64,000 bases of DNA, taken from assembly GCA_907164885.2 (NCBI GenBank), contig OU015491.1, positions 111,627,968-111,691,967 on the forward strand, read 5' to 3'. The DNA comes from Dolomedes plantarius (lineage: Eukaryota > Arthropoda > Arachnida > Araneae > Dolomedidae). A program made the translations under genes and the position numbers. The notes beneath the pieces were generated by a model. The model was not told the origin of the DNA and ran no database searches. It was given only the letters and a program-made list of their open reading frames with translations. Shown piece by piece: positions 34,642 to 47,390 of this stretch (position 1 is the first letter of the stretch; the number at the start of each line of letters is the position of its first letter).

Positions 34642-37450
34642 TGTTTACTTGCATTTATGGTGCATTGAGTCCTAAGTGCAGGATGTCCGTTTATTTTCCT
34701 TTGATTTGACTATCTGTTTCAGTTGGGATCTCGAGGCCTTGGGATGTCTTTTGGTTAGACCTGCATCCTATTCAGAAAGTTCCCCCTTGAGGTAACTGAT
34801 TTGGTTAGGCCTTCTGATGAAGAGACCAGTCGGTTGCCTCGTTGTATGGTTTAGTTCCTTCACTGCTACAGAATCTTGCATTATGGTACGTTGAGCCCTT
34901 AGTGCGTGATTTCGGTTTATTTTTGTCTGCATTCTTCCTGCTAATAATTATATTGCTTTGTTGAATTATTTACTTTTAGTTATATTTACCTTTACTTTAA
35001 ATTAGTCAGTTTTTCTTTGTGTCGCTGTCACATTCCATAGAAAATTTTACATTTATCGTAAAATGGAAGACTTTATTGGTGTTAAAAACAGATATCTTGA
35101 CATATCTAATATAACAATAACTATATTGTTAATATAAAATATTAAAATAAATGTTTTATAAATAAATGATATTATTATTGATGATATTCTTTTAAGGCTT
35201 TCCCTTAGAATTGCTTATCATTGTCTTCAATATTTATGAATTCGTATGATTTATGGATAACATTGACACCAGTCGAGAGGGTACTAGAGTTTTAGCATTC
35301 ACTATGAACCGAAAATAGTTTCAGACCAGCGCATAGCTATAAAATAAACCCAATTTAAATCGATAATAATAGAAATGAATTATATTAAACTGCTGTCATA
35401 AACATGAAATATTTCCAATCTACAAAGTAAATTAGAAGAAATTAATTTCCAGTCCGTTGTAAACTATCTCTCTCTAATCTGCGACATTCTAGTAAAATAA
35501 TCTAAATATTGGTTAACAGAGCGACATAAAGAAATTAAATTCAGCTTTTCGTTTCCCTTTCAACTTTATATACAAAGTTAAGATTAAGTTTCCAAGCATC
35601 TACATCTTTACTTATTCGAGCTTCAAAACCCTGCCTTAAAAACTGCAGTCTATTGCACTGTCAGGAATTATTCTGGCCCGTGACATCATTTTGTCACGAA
35701 ATTAATTTTAAAGACCTCAAGGTCAATGCAACTGAACCGCTATAAGTACTTCGTTAGATCTTTTTTTATAAAATACTTAATTACTTGTCAAAATGACTTC
35801 ATGATCAGCATATTAATCGTAGAGGTTGCCAGTCTTGTGTAATTTGCTTATTCTGCAATTTCAATATTTTTATTTATCTACTTCAGATTACGTCTGATAT
35901 ATTTACTAATATATAAAATTTAGGTTGATTTTATTGTGGGTAAAATTTAAATGAAATGTTTCGTACAATTTATTTTGATCCGTGAAAGTGGTGAAAGAGA
36001 ATAAGGTTTCGGTGGGCATATTCGGATATTATCTCAATTTTATATTTACATATACATAAAAATCGAAAAACAATATTAGAAATAGGCTTTATTGGAAGCT
36101 GCCCCAAACTTTCGGAAGTTCAAACATTACATTTTTTTTAAACATTTGTAGTGGAAATTCCACTGTTTGACCATTCTTTCGCCACTGTTTCCGATTTTCT
36201 CATTTCAAATTATATGTAATGCTATTAAAAGGCAAAAGACTGATGCTTATATAAGAGAAAAAAGGCAATTAGAGAGGTCTCGGAAATTTATAATGATCGT
36301 GGCTTCAGAAGCATAAAGAATATTCTGCTGCATGAAAAGTCACACTTTATTTTTCACATGGCGTTATAGTTTAATAAGATGAAAAACTACAGTTAATATC
36401 CGTGTAATTTATTGTTTTCTTCATATCGTCGGTCACTATAGTCAGTAGATAAGAGAAAGTTTCAGATTCAATAGACATTTACGATAAATTCTAAAGCATT
36501 CGGATGAATAACAGGAAAAGAGGGCAATATTGCACATACTGCTGCACTTAAAGACGTCACAAAATCGAAAATCTCATGTGTGACTTATCGTGCATCAAAT
36601 TATTTTTCATTTTGTTGAGTGTGCTTCGATATGATGTTTGCTTGGGGAAATTTCTTTGCCTTGGTGTTGTTTGACTTAAGATCACGTATCAGAGGAAGAC
36701 AATCAAAGTAGTGCAATTTTACAAAACACAATCCTTAATGTCTGTAATGATATCGATCTCCTTAAAATGGACATATTTTTTTTCACATGCACTGATAATG
36801 AGACTTATACTACAGCATCGAGATACACGACAGAGTGGCATGGGTCGCAGTAAAATAGCCCAATTTGAGTTTCATTTACAAAAAATAAACGCATTCAAAA
36901 AAGATACCAAGCTAAACTTTACGAAAATTTAATGCCTGTGAACTTTTAATCGAATAACAGGAACACATAGTTTCTTAATACTCCCAGAAAAAATAAAAGG
37001 GTGGCAGGAAGTTAATTACTTTGCGCTGTTGAATTTAATCTAAAGACAATCACTCGTGATGGTCCTCGGTTTATTGAAGAACTATTCATTAAATCCGTAC
37101 CTTTTTCTGTCCCATTTTCCTTTATATTGTGGATAATAAGGAATTGTGTGTTCCTGTTTTGCATTTTCCATAAGCTTCTTAGTTATCTAAACAATCTAAG
37201 TTAACTTCATCAGATATAGACTGCAGAAAATGCAGTCAGATGAAAATACATAAATGTCCTTGAGCTATACCATGTTGTTATAGTTAGATATCGGGGTCAT
37301 GATATATCGAGAATGGTAAATGTTATGTTTTGCTAAGGGTCAATCGTTGCGAGTACAGACTAATTGTGTGAAAATTGAAGAGTTACTCTGAGAAAATTTG
37401 TTTATGAATTTAACGATGAAAAAGGAATACTTCTGTTTACTCTATTCTGA

Positions 37451-38227
37451 TATATATATATAAAACAGTTCCGTAACTCACTGACTCACTGACTGACATA
37501 CAACGCACAGACCAAACCGCTGGACATAAAGAGCTGAAATTTTGCATGGCGAATCTTGTTATAGTGTAGGGTTGCACTAAGAAAGATTTTTCAAAAATTC
37601 TTCTTAGATTTTTAAAAATTAAATTTTTAAGCTGTTTTAGTAACTTCTTTTTAAGTTTGTATATAAAATAATAATTTGAGGGTTATAAAATTTATATCAC
37701 GAGAAAGATCATAAAAATTCCTTTAAAATGGATTCTTTTTCGGATCTTTACCTCCATTTTCTTATTTTTGGTGAATTTTTAAAAATTGATTTTTAGAATT
37801 AAATTTATTAAGTGCTGATCACGTGATTTCTTTTTCTGGTACTTTAAATTAATTTATCGTCACGTGCATAACAACGAAATATACAAAAAAATATTTTTTT
37901 TCTTTCTAATGCGGCAGACGATTGGATATTATCCAAAAAAAATATTAAAATTCAGTAAAAGAAATGTTCCTCAAACTGTACTATATTAACTTTGCTATAT
38001 TATTTAGTATGTTCTATTAGATTTAATTTGAATATTTTCTTCTACATTATTTTATCTATAAAAATATCCCTTACGATTTTTTATAAATATATTTTTTTAC
38101 ATCAATCATATACATTCATCGCTGTATTTACTATAAATATATATATATATATTGGCATTAATTGCATACATTGACCGTTGTGTTTAATTTGAATGCACTC
38201 CGTAGCGAAGTGCGGGTTTTCAGCTAG
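37451..38227 (+). mobile_element. Non-autonomous Helitron-like element, family A copy 2
   Basis: Similar to 11277-12032 along its length: AAAACAGTTCCGTAACT, CTGACTGACATACAACGCAC, and the 3' end GCGGGTTTTCAGCTAG. Its hairpin GCACTCCG-TAG-CGAAGTGC (38195-38213) has one mismatch. Joining the flanks gives CTATTCTGA|TATATTCATAATATAAAAAC, which matches CTATACTAATATTTTCATAA at 46161 and 53641, the empty sites. The expected 5' TC reads TA here. No coding capacity. Confidence 0.85.
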
Positions 38228-39192
38228 TATATTCATAATATAAAAACGAATCAGGACTTCATTTTTAAAAACGAACGTTTTAAAAATTATGGCTTAGAGG
38301 AATCTTGCGGAAAACTCACACCTAATTAAGAAATCTTTAATTCCATAATAAAAGAAAAATGATGGCTTAATATTCCGAATTACTTAATAGTTCATAAGTC
38401 AGGCCCTGGAGCATAATATGTTATTGTCGGTATAAATTTCTGAAATATTTGTGAATTTTTCATAGCGACAATCATATCTAGAAATCCTTCGCTTGATGAT
38501 AAACTATTAAGTAGTTCAAAACACATAGCCATCCTTTGAAATTATTGGGGTATTAAAGAAGTGTTCCTTAAGTGTGTGTTTACAGGTCATTCTCATAATG
38601 ACGTGTTTCTGAGTCTTGCTAGGTTTATAGGTGCAAAAACACCATTTACCATTAAACGAGTTGGAACTATTAACTGTTGAGGTGAAAAAACAGACATCAG
38701 ATGGAATTAAATATAACAGAGAAGTTGCAGGAAATTGAAGTTTTTTTCTAAAAAAGGATAGCTTTGAAGTTATTTAATTTTCTGAATAGTGAGGAAGTCT
38801 ATGTGATTTACTTTTACTTCTCAGACTTGAAAGCGATGTAACACTGATCATCATGACTACATGTTCTGATTAAGAATAGATTTTATTGAATTATCCTTAA
38901 GCAAGAAATCATTGATTGACTAGTTTAATACCCAGTACCTGCAATTGAACTACATCAATCTATACCAATACAAAGTATGTCCATTAGAGAATCATATAGT
39001 TGTTTACTCCGATACATGTCATGAAAAATGGCCATCGTTCTATACCTGGAACATTGAATGAAAGTCTCCTAATAATAAAAAAAAATTGTTGTGTCCTGGC
39101 ATGAAGAACTATAAAAGAAATATTTGTAAATATCCTTAAAAATATTGCGTAGACATTTAAGTTATGACAACTGAGTGTTATAGCAGAAATAA

Positions 39193-39198
39193 TTTATT
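39193..39198 (-). terminator. Poly(A) signal of gene 6
   Basis: AATAAA on the minus strand, 47 nt past the stop. Confidence 0.8.
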
Positions 39199-39244
39199 TA
39201 CATAGAAGACTTTTGTACAGTTTTGTTTCTTTGAATCACAAGTT

Positions 39245-40715
39245 CTAGTAATGGATGGATTTCACAGCACCGTATCCACCGTGACCAACTAATCCATGAC
39301 CGACAATTCCGTCGCTATAGGCTAAATGACCAGCACCCAGAAGACCGTGCCCAGCGAGAAGAGGGGCAGCGGCAACGTGGCCGACGCCTCCAAGACCAGC
39401 TGGAGCCACATGGTTGACAGCGGAAGATGTAGAGTAAGCTAGTGGAGTAGCGTGGGCAACAGCAAGAGGGGCACCATGGGCAACAGCAAGAGGAGCACCA
39501 TGGGCATAAGAAAGTGGGGCAGCATGAGCTACGGCAAGTGGAGCAGCATGGGCTACAGCAACGGGAGCTTGAGGAGCCGCGTAGGGAGAGGCTACGAGAG
39601 CTGCGGCTGGGGCACTGTGGGCTGTTCCTGGCTCATTGGTGTTGACAACAGCCCTGAAACCATGTCCGTCAGCTACGTAATCTACTCTCCTAGCTCTTCC
39701 GTCGATATCATTGAGGGTGTAAGATCCCTTCTTGTTTCCATGAGCGTCACCTACTTCTGATCGGGAATTGCTAGCTCCGTGTCCATCAACGATGTCATAT
39801 CCAAAAGCATAGTTTCCGAAAGCCTAAAACGATTAAAATAAAATATATTACATATTAGTATACTCTGTATTGATATATACTGTGTCATACCAATATTATT
39901 CCCCAATGATAATACCTCAAAGTAAAAACACTATAATCGGGCAATGAACGATGGGAATGAAATGGATTTTTAATAACTTTGATAAATTATATTTCTTAAG
40001 CGGCATATTATGCATATACTATTGCAAGTGGCATCTTTCCTCAAAAAAGATCTATATAAAATTTGTTTCCATTTAAAAAATATATAGTTTTCGGTATTAT
40101 TGAATAATGTCCACAGAAAATGATATATTTTAAATATATAATAAGTTATTAATTAAATGCTTTTTGTAATCATGCTACTAAAATACTGCAACCTATTTTT
40201 CTATAAATCATTGCAACAAAGTTTGAAAGTCATTTTTTATACTAAAATAAACTAGAAATTTCTACATTAATGTTCACTGTATAAAACAATGAACAAGTTT
40301 TTTTACGAAATTTATGAATAATAACTTATGTGTTATTTGGAAATCATGGTTCAAAATTAAGAAGCAGAACTATAGATATATCCTCTATATGAATACTATC
40401 TATACCTATATCGTTACCTTAAGTCATGAAGTGTACTTACATCTTGTTGTCTGGAGCTGACACTGTTTCCTGTGTGTGCAAGACCTACTCCGTGAAGAAG
40501 AGCTCCAGCGTTGACAGCCACGAGGGTGGCGAAAAGGATAGCAACCTAACGGTAGGAAAAAGGGAATACTTAGAGATATTTTCAGTTAAAAGAATTAATT
40601 TTGGATTCCACTGGAAAAATAACCATTTAAATGGAAATAAATAATATTTTAATTAAAAGTGTAATTGGAATTAGCTATTGATGAATAAAGCTTAGTTACT
40701 TACCTTAGCGTACAT
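39245..40715 (-). CDS. RR-2-type cuticle protein, array gene 6 (231 aa)
   Basis: Exons 40704-40715 (MYAK), 40441-40545 and 39245-39823; introns 158 and 617 nt, phase 0. Exon 2 gives ALLHGVGLAHTGNSVSS. Exon 3 carries the RR domain and one more 8-residue unit than gene 5 (VAHGAPLA repeated, about 39457-39505), giving 231 residues. It ends GLVGHGGYGAVKSIHY. Gene 7 encodes nearly the same protein; the few differences I see lie mainly in the C-terminal tail region. Secreted chitin-binding structural protein by family. Confidence 0.92.
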
Positions 40716-40767
40716 TGTGAATGTTTGACTTTGGATATTGAAGTGATTGTGTCTCACCAACATCTGC

Positions 40768-40804
40768 TTTATATAGTACTCTAAAATATGCAAATTATGT
40801 AAAC
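40768..40804 (-). promoter_or_regulatory. Core promoter module of gene 6
   Basis: TATATAAA (40768-40775), ATTTGCAT (40788-40795) and GTTTAC (40799-40804) on the minus strand. Confidence 0.72.
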
Positions 40805-42726
40805 GGACGTAGGGAGTTACCGATTCACCTTCAAAAGAAGAAAAACTAAATGACTTTGAGCACTACCTGTCATCTGTCTGGTAGAATAGCTCCAATTTCC
40901 TTAAAGAAAACCCGATTATAGTGGAAAGCGTAAAATAAAATGTAACTGGGACTAGCCTAAAGGTCATTGCATCTTTTTCCACAAGATATCGTCGAAGGTT
41001 ATAATCTCATAACGAAGGCGTGTTTCCATTCCTCGGAATGTCATTTTGTAGTATTACTTTCTTTTAATCATCCGATATACATCTAAGAAATCTTGCTTTT
41101 AAAATATCCGGTTCCATTTTAGTAGTCAATTTATTGTTTATAAAAACTTTATATATTTATATTTTATTAATGCGTATTAATTAAAAACGCGTACGTGTTC
41201 TGTAAAATGTGGAAAACTCATTTGTAAAAGAAATGAAATTCATATACTTGTGTTTTCGAGATAAGAACGATTTTTTCCGTAATATATTAAATTTATACAT
41301 GTCTTATTAATTTTATAAAGGTTGTATTATGTAATGATTTAATTCATTTTTAATATATTTTTTAAAATTTTATTAAAAATATTAGTAAATTATAACATTA
41401 AGTACTGTATGATTACCTTATTTAAATTCTTAAGAGACATTTAAATGTATTCCTATAAATCCTGTCTTAGTGAAATTCTATGTAATACGTTTCTTCGATC
41501 TGTCTGTATGCAGCAATTAATTCATGGAGGTAATAAAGATGTGAGTATATAGTCTTTTAAATAAAAGCATTTTCCGGCTTTAATAAAGGCAACAGGTAGT
41601 TTTCGAAGATCAGTTTATTTAACATTTCCCATTAACAATGAAAACTACAAACGAATGAAAACATATAAATTGGTGGCATTTTACGAGTTCCTAGGAGTCT
41701 GAATAAATACAGAAATAAGTTGGTAAACTGTTGGAAGTGTTTATTCTATCATGCTTGCTATTATGAATATATTTTTGCAAAATTTTAGACTCGTAACAAC
41801 CAAGATTACACTTAGAGAAATTAACCATATTGTTTTGTATCTTTTAAACAAAATATTATAATTTTAAATTTTTAAACTTTAACTTTTGCCTGTATTATTA
41901 ATTTTGTGCTTCATTATTTTGTTTGTTTCATGCAGCATCTTTGAGTTTCAAGTCGTAAATTAATTTTTTTCTTGTGCTTATGAACCTCTTAAAATTTAAA
42001 TTTTATTTTGGAAAACATAAAAATAATGTCTTTACTTTAAATTAAGCAGTTTATATTAAAAATAATAATATGAACCAAATTTAATCAGGAAAAAATAAAA
42101 ATTAATTATATTATAAACAGCTCTCATAAGCATGAAATATTTCTAAGATACAAGTAAATTAGAAGAAACTAAATTTCAGTCCGTTTTTAATTGTCTGTCT
42201 CTAGTCTGCAGCAAATTTCCAAGGATCTATATCTTAATTTATTTCAGCTTCATAACTCTGCCACAAAATCTGCAATCCATTGCAGTGTCGACATTTATTT
42301 TGGCCAGTGACATCATTTGGCACGAATAGAAGATCTCAAATTCAGTGCAACTGATCTGCGAAAAGTTCTTCGGCATTTCTTTTTCATAAAAGACTAATTA
42401 CTTGTCAAAATTTCCTCCTCATCAGCATATTTATAATAGAGGTTAGCAGTCTTGTGTCATTTTAATATTTTGCAATTTAAATATTTTTATTTATCTACTT
42501 TAGCTCATGACTGTTATATTTAATAATATATGAATTTTAGGTTGTTTATTTTAGGTTGTTATTTTTTTAATTTTTTTGTAAAATATCTATGAAATGTCTG
42601 GTACAATTTCTTTAGACACATAGGAATTGTGTAACATAATGAGGTTTAAAAAGCTTGAATTGGAAATAGAATTACTTTAATATTCTTCATTTAAAAAAAC
42701 AATTAAAATACACTATATCCCCACCC

Positions 42727-42762
42727 TCCCTCTCTCTCTCTATATATACATACAAGCGCGCG

Positions 42763-42814
<52 letters not shown>
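42727..42814. repeat. Compound microsatellite (CT)n-(CA)n-(TA)n, left of transposon
   Basis: CT, CA and TA runs in series, ending exactly at the transposon's left terminus. The TA tract continues on the other side at 44559-44629, so one tract was split. Confidence 0.95.
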
Positions 42815-42817
<3 letters not shown>

Positions 42818-44554
42818 GGTGTAACGAAACTCTTGGGCAAAACTTTAAGGGGTGATAGTACACATCAAGACAAACAATATTATATAGGAAACTTAGGGTA
42901 CCAAACGTCTTCCAAAGGAGATAGACGCCATTAAAGTTTTGGGTCCGAAATTTCAAATGATCATAAAAAACGGGAAATTTTGTCGATTCGTTTGCTGTTT
43001 TCGCTTAAATTATTCTTTATGTCAAGATTTTCTGGAAAATAAATTTTAAAGATAAAGTTAAAAAAATGCCGATAGAGGGCGCTTTAGACTTTGGAGTAAC
43101 AAACAACTATTTTTTGCTGTTATTTTTTGTATCCGATTAAAGCTTAGACTTAAACTTAAATTTTGAGCTCAAAATCTGAATCGTTGGAGGTGGTTATGTC
43201 GTGAAAATCAACAGTGTTCAGGAGGTGAAATTTGAACCCCCCTCCTCCCCTGTACGCAGTTCAGTTATTCCCGATTTTGGATGCTCACAACTGGGCACAA
43301 CTGGGCGTACACTAACCCACACGCTACCCGCCCTCATTCATATCAACGCCGTTTCAGTGTCAATGTGTGGGCCGGAATTATCCACGATCATTTGATCGGG
43401 CCATATCTTCTGCCAAGGCGCCTGGACGGCGGAACGTATCTGGTATTCCTACAAGAGGTGCTTCCAGTTCTGCTGCAAAGTGCTCCAGCCAACATAAAGG
43501 CTCGTATGTGGTTCCAACATGATGGAGCGCCTGCACATTTCAGCGCAAATATGAGAAGTGCATTGGATACAGCATATCCAGGGCGATGGATTAGACGGGG
43601 TGGTCCGGTAAATTATCGGGCACGCTAGCCTGACCTCTCCTGTCTAGACTTCTTCCTCTGGGACCATATGAAGAGTCTTGTTTACGCAAGCCCTGTCGAC
43701 TCCAACGAGGAACTGGTTGCGAGAATTGCCGTCGTAGCAGGCGATATCCGGGAGATTCCCGGGTATTTACTAATGTTCGAAAGTCCCTCCGCCGGCGGTG
43801 TGAGGCCTGCATCCTTGCTGGTGGGCGCTCTTTCTAGCAGTTTTTGTGATTCCACAAGAAAATCATGCGTGTACCATTTTCTACGTGTCATCATTCATTC
43901 AACCTTCATTCATGCGCAAGACGTGCGTACATCAAATTGTTTTTTTTATTTCGAGAGGAGAAATTGCTCATGTCTAGTATTATGAATAAATTTTTTAATT
44001 TTGTCATCCCTCTCTAGTTTATTTTACGTCTAGGAGGTAGTAGTTGCTGCCTGATCTACGACACAAAGTCCTACGACACCAAGATCGGGAATAACTGAAC
44101 TCTGTTCAGGAGGGAGGGAGTTTCAAATTTCAACTCCTGAACACAATTCCGTTTGCGCTACTTAACCACCCCCAACGAATCAGATTTTGAGCTCAAAATT
44201 TAAGTTTAAAGCTAAGCTTTTGAAAGCATTTAATGTGATAAAAAAAATAATGGTAAAAAATGGTTGTTCGTTACTCCAAAGTCTAAAGCGCCCTCTGTCG
44301 ACATTTTTTTTTAACTTTATCTTTAAATTTATTTTTCAAGAAAAAACTGACAAAAAGAATAATTTTAGCTAAAACCGCTAACGAATTGACCCATTTTCCC
44401 GTTTTTTATAATCATTTAAAATTTCGGACCCAAAACTTTAATGGCGTCTATCTCCTTTAGAAGACGTTTGGGACCCTAAGTTTCTTATATAATATTGTTT
44501 GTCTTGATGTGTACTATCACCCCTTAAAGTTTTGCCCAAGAGTTTCGTTACACC

Positions 44555-44558
<4 letters not shown>
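42815..44558 (+). mobile_element. Defective Tc1/mariner-type transposon with ~460-bp inverted repeats
   Basis: Ends are CAGGGTGTAACGAAACTC at 42815 and its reverse complement at 44558, flanked by TA. The inverted repeat continues far inward, to about 43277 on the left and 44080 on the right. Shared landmarks include CACATCAAGACAAACAATAT, GAGCTCAAAATCTGA and CAGTTATTCCCGAT. The inside holds a damaged transposase remnant. Length 1744 bp. Insertion within a TA microsatellite fits the TA target preference of this superfamily. Confidence 0.88.
43302..43840 (+). pseudogene. Transposase remnant (N-terminal part deleted)
   Basis: The frame starts mid-protein at NPHATRPHSYQRRFSVNVWA, continues GPYLLPRRLDGGTYLVFLQE, and has the second catalytic motif WFQHDGAPAHFS. 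An in-frame TAG at 43627-43629 replaces the residue before PDLSCLDFFLWDHMKSL, which carries the third Asp; I count 41 residues between the two. One missing base after EIPG (near 43760) shifts the rest, readable in another frame as VFTNVRKSLRRRCEACILAG. The DNA-binding region and first Asp are gone, so it cannot be functional. Confidence 0.85.

Positions 44559-44629
<71 letters not shown>
44559..44629. repeat. (TA)n microsatellite, right of transposon
   Basis: About 35 uninterrupted TA units that continue the tract split by the transposon. Confidence 0.95.
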
Positions 44630-44630
<1 letters not shown>

Positions 44631-46605
44631 TTTCATTTATTTATATATTTACATTTATAAAAATTGAAAAACATTAAAGTGAGACTTTATTGAGATCTGC
44701 CCAAAACGTTTTGAATTTGAATATTTGATTTTCTTTTAAGGATTTGTAGTGGAAAGTCCCATAGTTGGCCATTCTTTCTCCCCTAATGCCGAATTTTTTA
44801 AGATTGTCATTTCTAATTATATCTGAAAACAAATTATTAATTCGAATTATATCTAAAGACAAATTATGTTTATTAAAAGACAAAAGATTAATATTTATAA
44901 CAGAAAAAAGTCAAAATTACCGAGTTTGCAGAAATTTGTAATGATCGTGGCTTCAGATGTATTGCCAAGGATATTCTGCTGCATGAAAAGTCACTTTGTT
45001 TGCACACATATAGTGGTCTAGTTTATTAAGATTTTTTGTTAATTACCCAGTAATTTTCTATTATCTTCATGTCGTCTGTCACTATAGTCAGTAGACAAGA
45101 TTGCAATGAGTTTCAGATTCAATAAATATTTACGATGAACTCTAAAGCATTCGGCTATATAACAGGAAAGATGACAGTGTTGCCCACACTACTGCACTGA
45201 GAACCTCAGAAAACCGAAAATGTCATATGGGGAGAAGAATCATGCATCGAATATTTTCAGTCTGTTGAGTATTCTTCGATACGATTTTTGCTTGGAGAAA
45301 TGTCTTTACCTTGGCTTTGTCTGACTTAAGATCACGTATCAGAGGAAAACTGTCAAAATCATTGAATTTTACAAAACATAATTCTTACTGTATGTCATTA
45401 TCTCGATCGCGTTAGAATTTACATCAGTCTTTTTCATACGCACTGAAAATGACATGTCTTATTCTTGAGCATCGAGGTACACGAGAGAGTGTCTCAGTAA
45501 ATTAGTTCAATTTGAGTTTTGCTTACAAACAATAAACCCATACAAATGGATACCACGCTGAATTTAACGACACGTTAATGCCTATGAACATTTAATCGAA
45601 TAATAGGAACACACAGCTCTTAATATTCGCAGTGAAAATTAAAAAGGGTGACACGTAGTTCATTATTTTGTGTTTGTGAATTGTATCTAAAGACAATCCT
45701 TCTTAATGCTCTGCAGCTTAATGAAGAATTATTCATTATATACGTACTATCTGTGACCCTTTTTCTTTATACTGTGGATATTAAGAAGCTATATGGTCCT
45801 GTTTTGCTTTTTCCATAAGCTTCTTAGTAATCTAAGCAATCTAAATTAACTTAATCAAATGTAGAATGCAGAAAATACGGCCAGGTGAAAATGCTTAAAT
45901 CCCTTGCGATAGACCAAGTTGTTATAGTTGAATATCGGGGTCACTATAAATCGAGAATGGTAAACTTTTGGGTTTGCTTAGGATCGGACATTCCGAGTAC
46001 AGACTGATTGTGTGACCTAGCCAGGAGCAGTAATGAACTGCGGAGGAGATGAAATGCGATGATATTAATTCGAATTTATCCCTTTCATAAAAAGCAATTG
46101 ATGATTTTGACAATTTTTTTTTATAAAGTTAAGGATGCAAAAAGAAATACTTATGTTTACTCTATACTAATATTTTCATAATATAAAAACCAAGAAGGGC
46201 TTCGTCTGGAAAAACGTACGTTTAGAAAAGTATGACTTAGAGGAAACTTGCGGAAGGCTCACACGTAGTTAACAAATCTTTAATTCCACAATAAAAGAAA
46301 AATTATGGCTAGATATTCCAAATTAATTAACAGTTCATAGGGCAGGCCCTGGAGATTTATATGTTATTGTCGGTATAAATTTCTGAAATATTTTTGAATT
46401 TTTTATACGACAATCATATCTCCTGGGCCTGATGATGAACCATTAAGTAATTCGAAACACATAGCCATCCTTTTAAATTATTGGGTTATTAAAGAAGTGT
46501 TGCTTAAATATGCGTTTACAGGTCGTTCTCGTAATGATGTGCTTCTCAGTCTTGCTAGGATTATACGTACATAAACACCATTTACCATTAAACGAGTTGG
46601 TACAA

Positions 46606-46942
46606 TTGCCTGTTTTTTTAGTTTTTTTTTAAATTTTTTTTTTTATTTTTTCATTTGAAAACTCCTTATGCACCACAAGGTATAACATGAGGCTTACAGA
46701 AGTAAGTGAAAAACACAAAACAAGAAAAATTTAAATTTAAATTACAAACAAAATTTCGCAAGACAGCAAGACTTTCAACACCCTAAACGATATCAGAAAG
46801 AACAGGAGGTCAACAAATGGACAGACGTCTCAAGTCCACCTTTAATATAGCTCTGGAACGCGCATGCAATTTGCAGTGAAATAGAAAATGCTCAACATCT
46901 TCATCAGCATCACCGCAGGCACAAAGTCCACTTGTCACCAAA
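46606..46942 (-). mobile_element. 5'-truncated non-LTR retrotransposon (LINE) tail
   Basis: On the minus strand it opens with an in-frame stretch LVTSGLCACGDADEDVEHFL, then FHCKLHARSRAILKVDLRRL, stopping at 46810-46812. That is the C-x-C-G...EHFLFHC zinc-knuckle-like end common after LINE reverse transcriptases. A 3' untranslated region and an impure A-rich tail (46606-46655) follow. The 5' side is cut at about 46942. Jockey/R1-type is a guess from this motif; the rest of the element is absent. Confidence 0.8.
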
Positions 46943-47384
46943 TTAAAAGGATAGTTTTGAAGTTATTTAAAGTGTTGAATTGTGAGAAAGTCTAGGTGAT
47001 TTAATTTTTCTTGTCAGCCTTGAAATAGATGTGACACTGATCATCATGACTACATGTTCTGATTAATAATAGATATTATTGAATTATCCTTCAGCAAGCA
47101 ATCATTGATTAACTAGTTTAATGCCCAGTACCTGCAATTGAACTACATCAATCTATACCAATATAAAGTGTGTCCATTAGAGAATCATATAGTTGTTTAC
47201 TCGGATACATGTCATAATAAATGACCATCGGTTTATAGAGGGAACATTGAATGAAAGTCTCATAATAATAAAAAAAATTCAAGTGTCCTGGCTTGAAAAA
47301 CTATAAAAGAAATATTTCTAAATCTCCTTAAAAATATTGCGTAGAGATTGAAGTTCTGACAACTGAGTGTTATAGCAGAAATAA

Positions 47385-47390
47385 TTTATT
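47385..47390 (-). terminator. Poly(A) signal of gene 7
   Basis: AATAAA on the minus strand, 47 nt past the stop. Confidence 0.8.

Larger units (their letters stand above)
33733..35070. repeat. 82-bp direct repeat enclosing a 1.17-kb foreign block
   Basis: 33733-33815 and 34989-35070 are near-identical spacer copies (CCTTTACTTTAAATTAG to GTAAAATG[CG]AAGA). The block between them is absent from other units and richer in GC. 82 bp is far too long for an ordinary target-site duplication; unequal repair or recombination while the foreign DNA was acquired is more likely. Inside, a motif beginning TGCATT[TA]ATGG and ending CGGTTTATTT-like text occurs near 34653 and 34877. Confidence 0.7.
32169..39244. 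other. Intergenic region between genes 5 and 6
   Basis: Paralogous spacer with a SINE, an 82-bp direct repeat enclosing a foreign block that carries a Helitron-like element, and a family A Helitron copy. No complete gene is seen. Confidence 0.55.
39061..41110. repeat. Young duplicate block around gene 6 (partner 47245-49290)
   Basis: Gene 6 and gene 7 with their introns and flanks are almost identical, with a constant offset of 8191-8192 bp at exons 1, 2 and 3. From about 40105 to 40760 I find only about one difference. Identity falls off within a few hundred bases on both sides. Confidence 0.85.

Noticed and set aside
33733..35070. 82-bp direct repeats as the LTRs of a small retrotransposon
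   Set aside because: The repeats are ordinary spacer sequence found in every unit, with no TG...CA ends, primer site or polypurine tract.
39452..39760. Plus-strand open frames of 80-136 codons opposite exon 3 in every copy (also near 34, 7667, 15311, 24959, 30719, 47644, 55001)
   Set aside because: They recur only because exon 3 is conserved and GC-richer. The translated text (SSMSYGKWSS-like) is an antisense shadow of AHAAPL codons, with no conserved start or promoter.
40426..40644. 72-codon plus-strand frame identical at 48617-48835
   Set aside because: It is the antisense of exon 2 running into intron 1. Identity simply reflects the recent gene 6/7 duplication.
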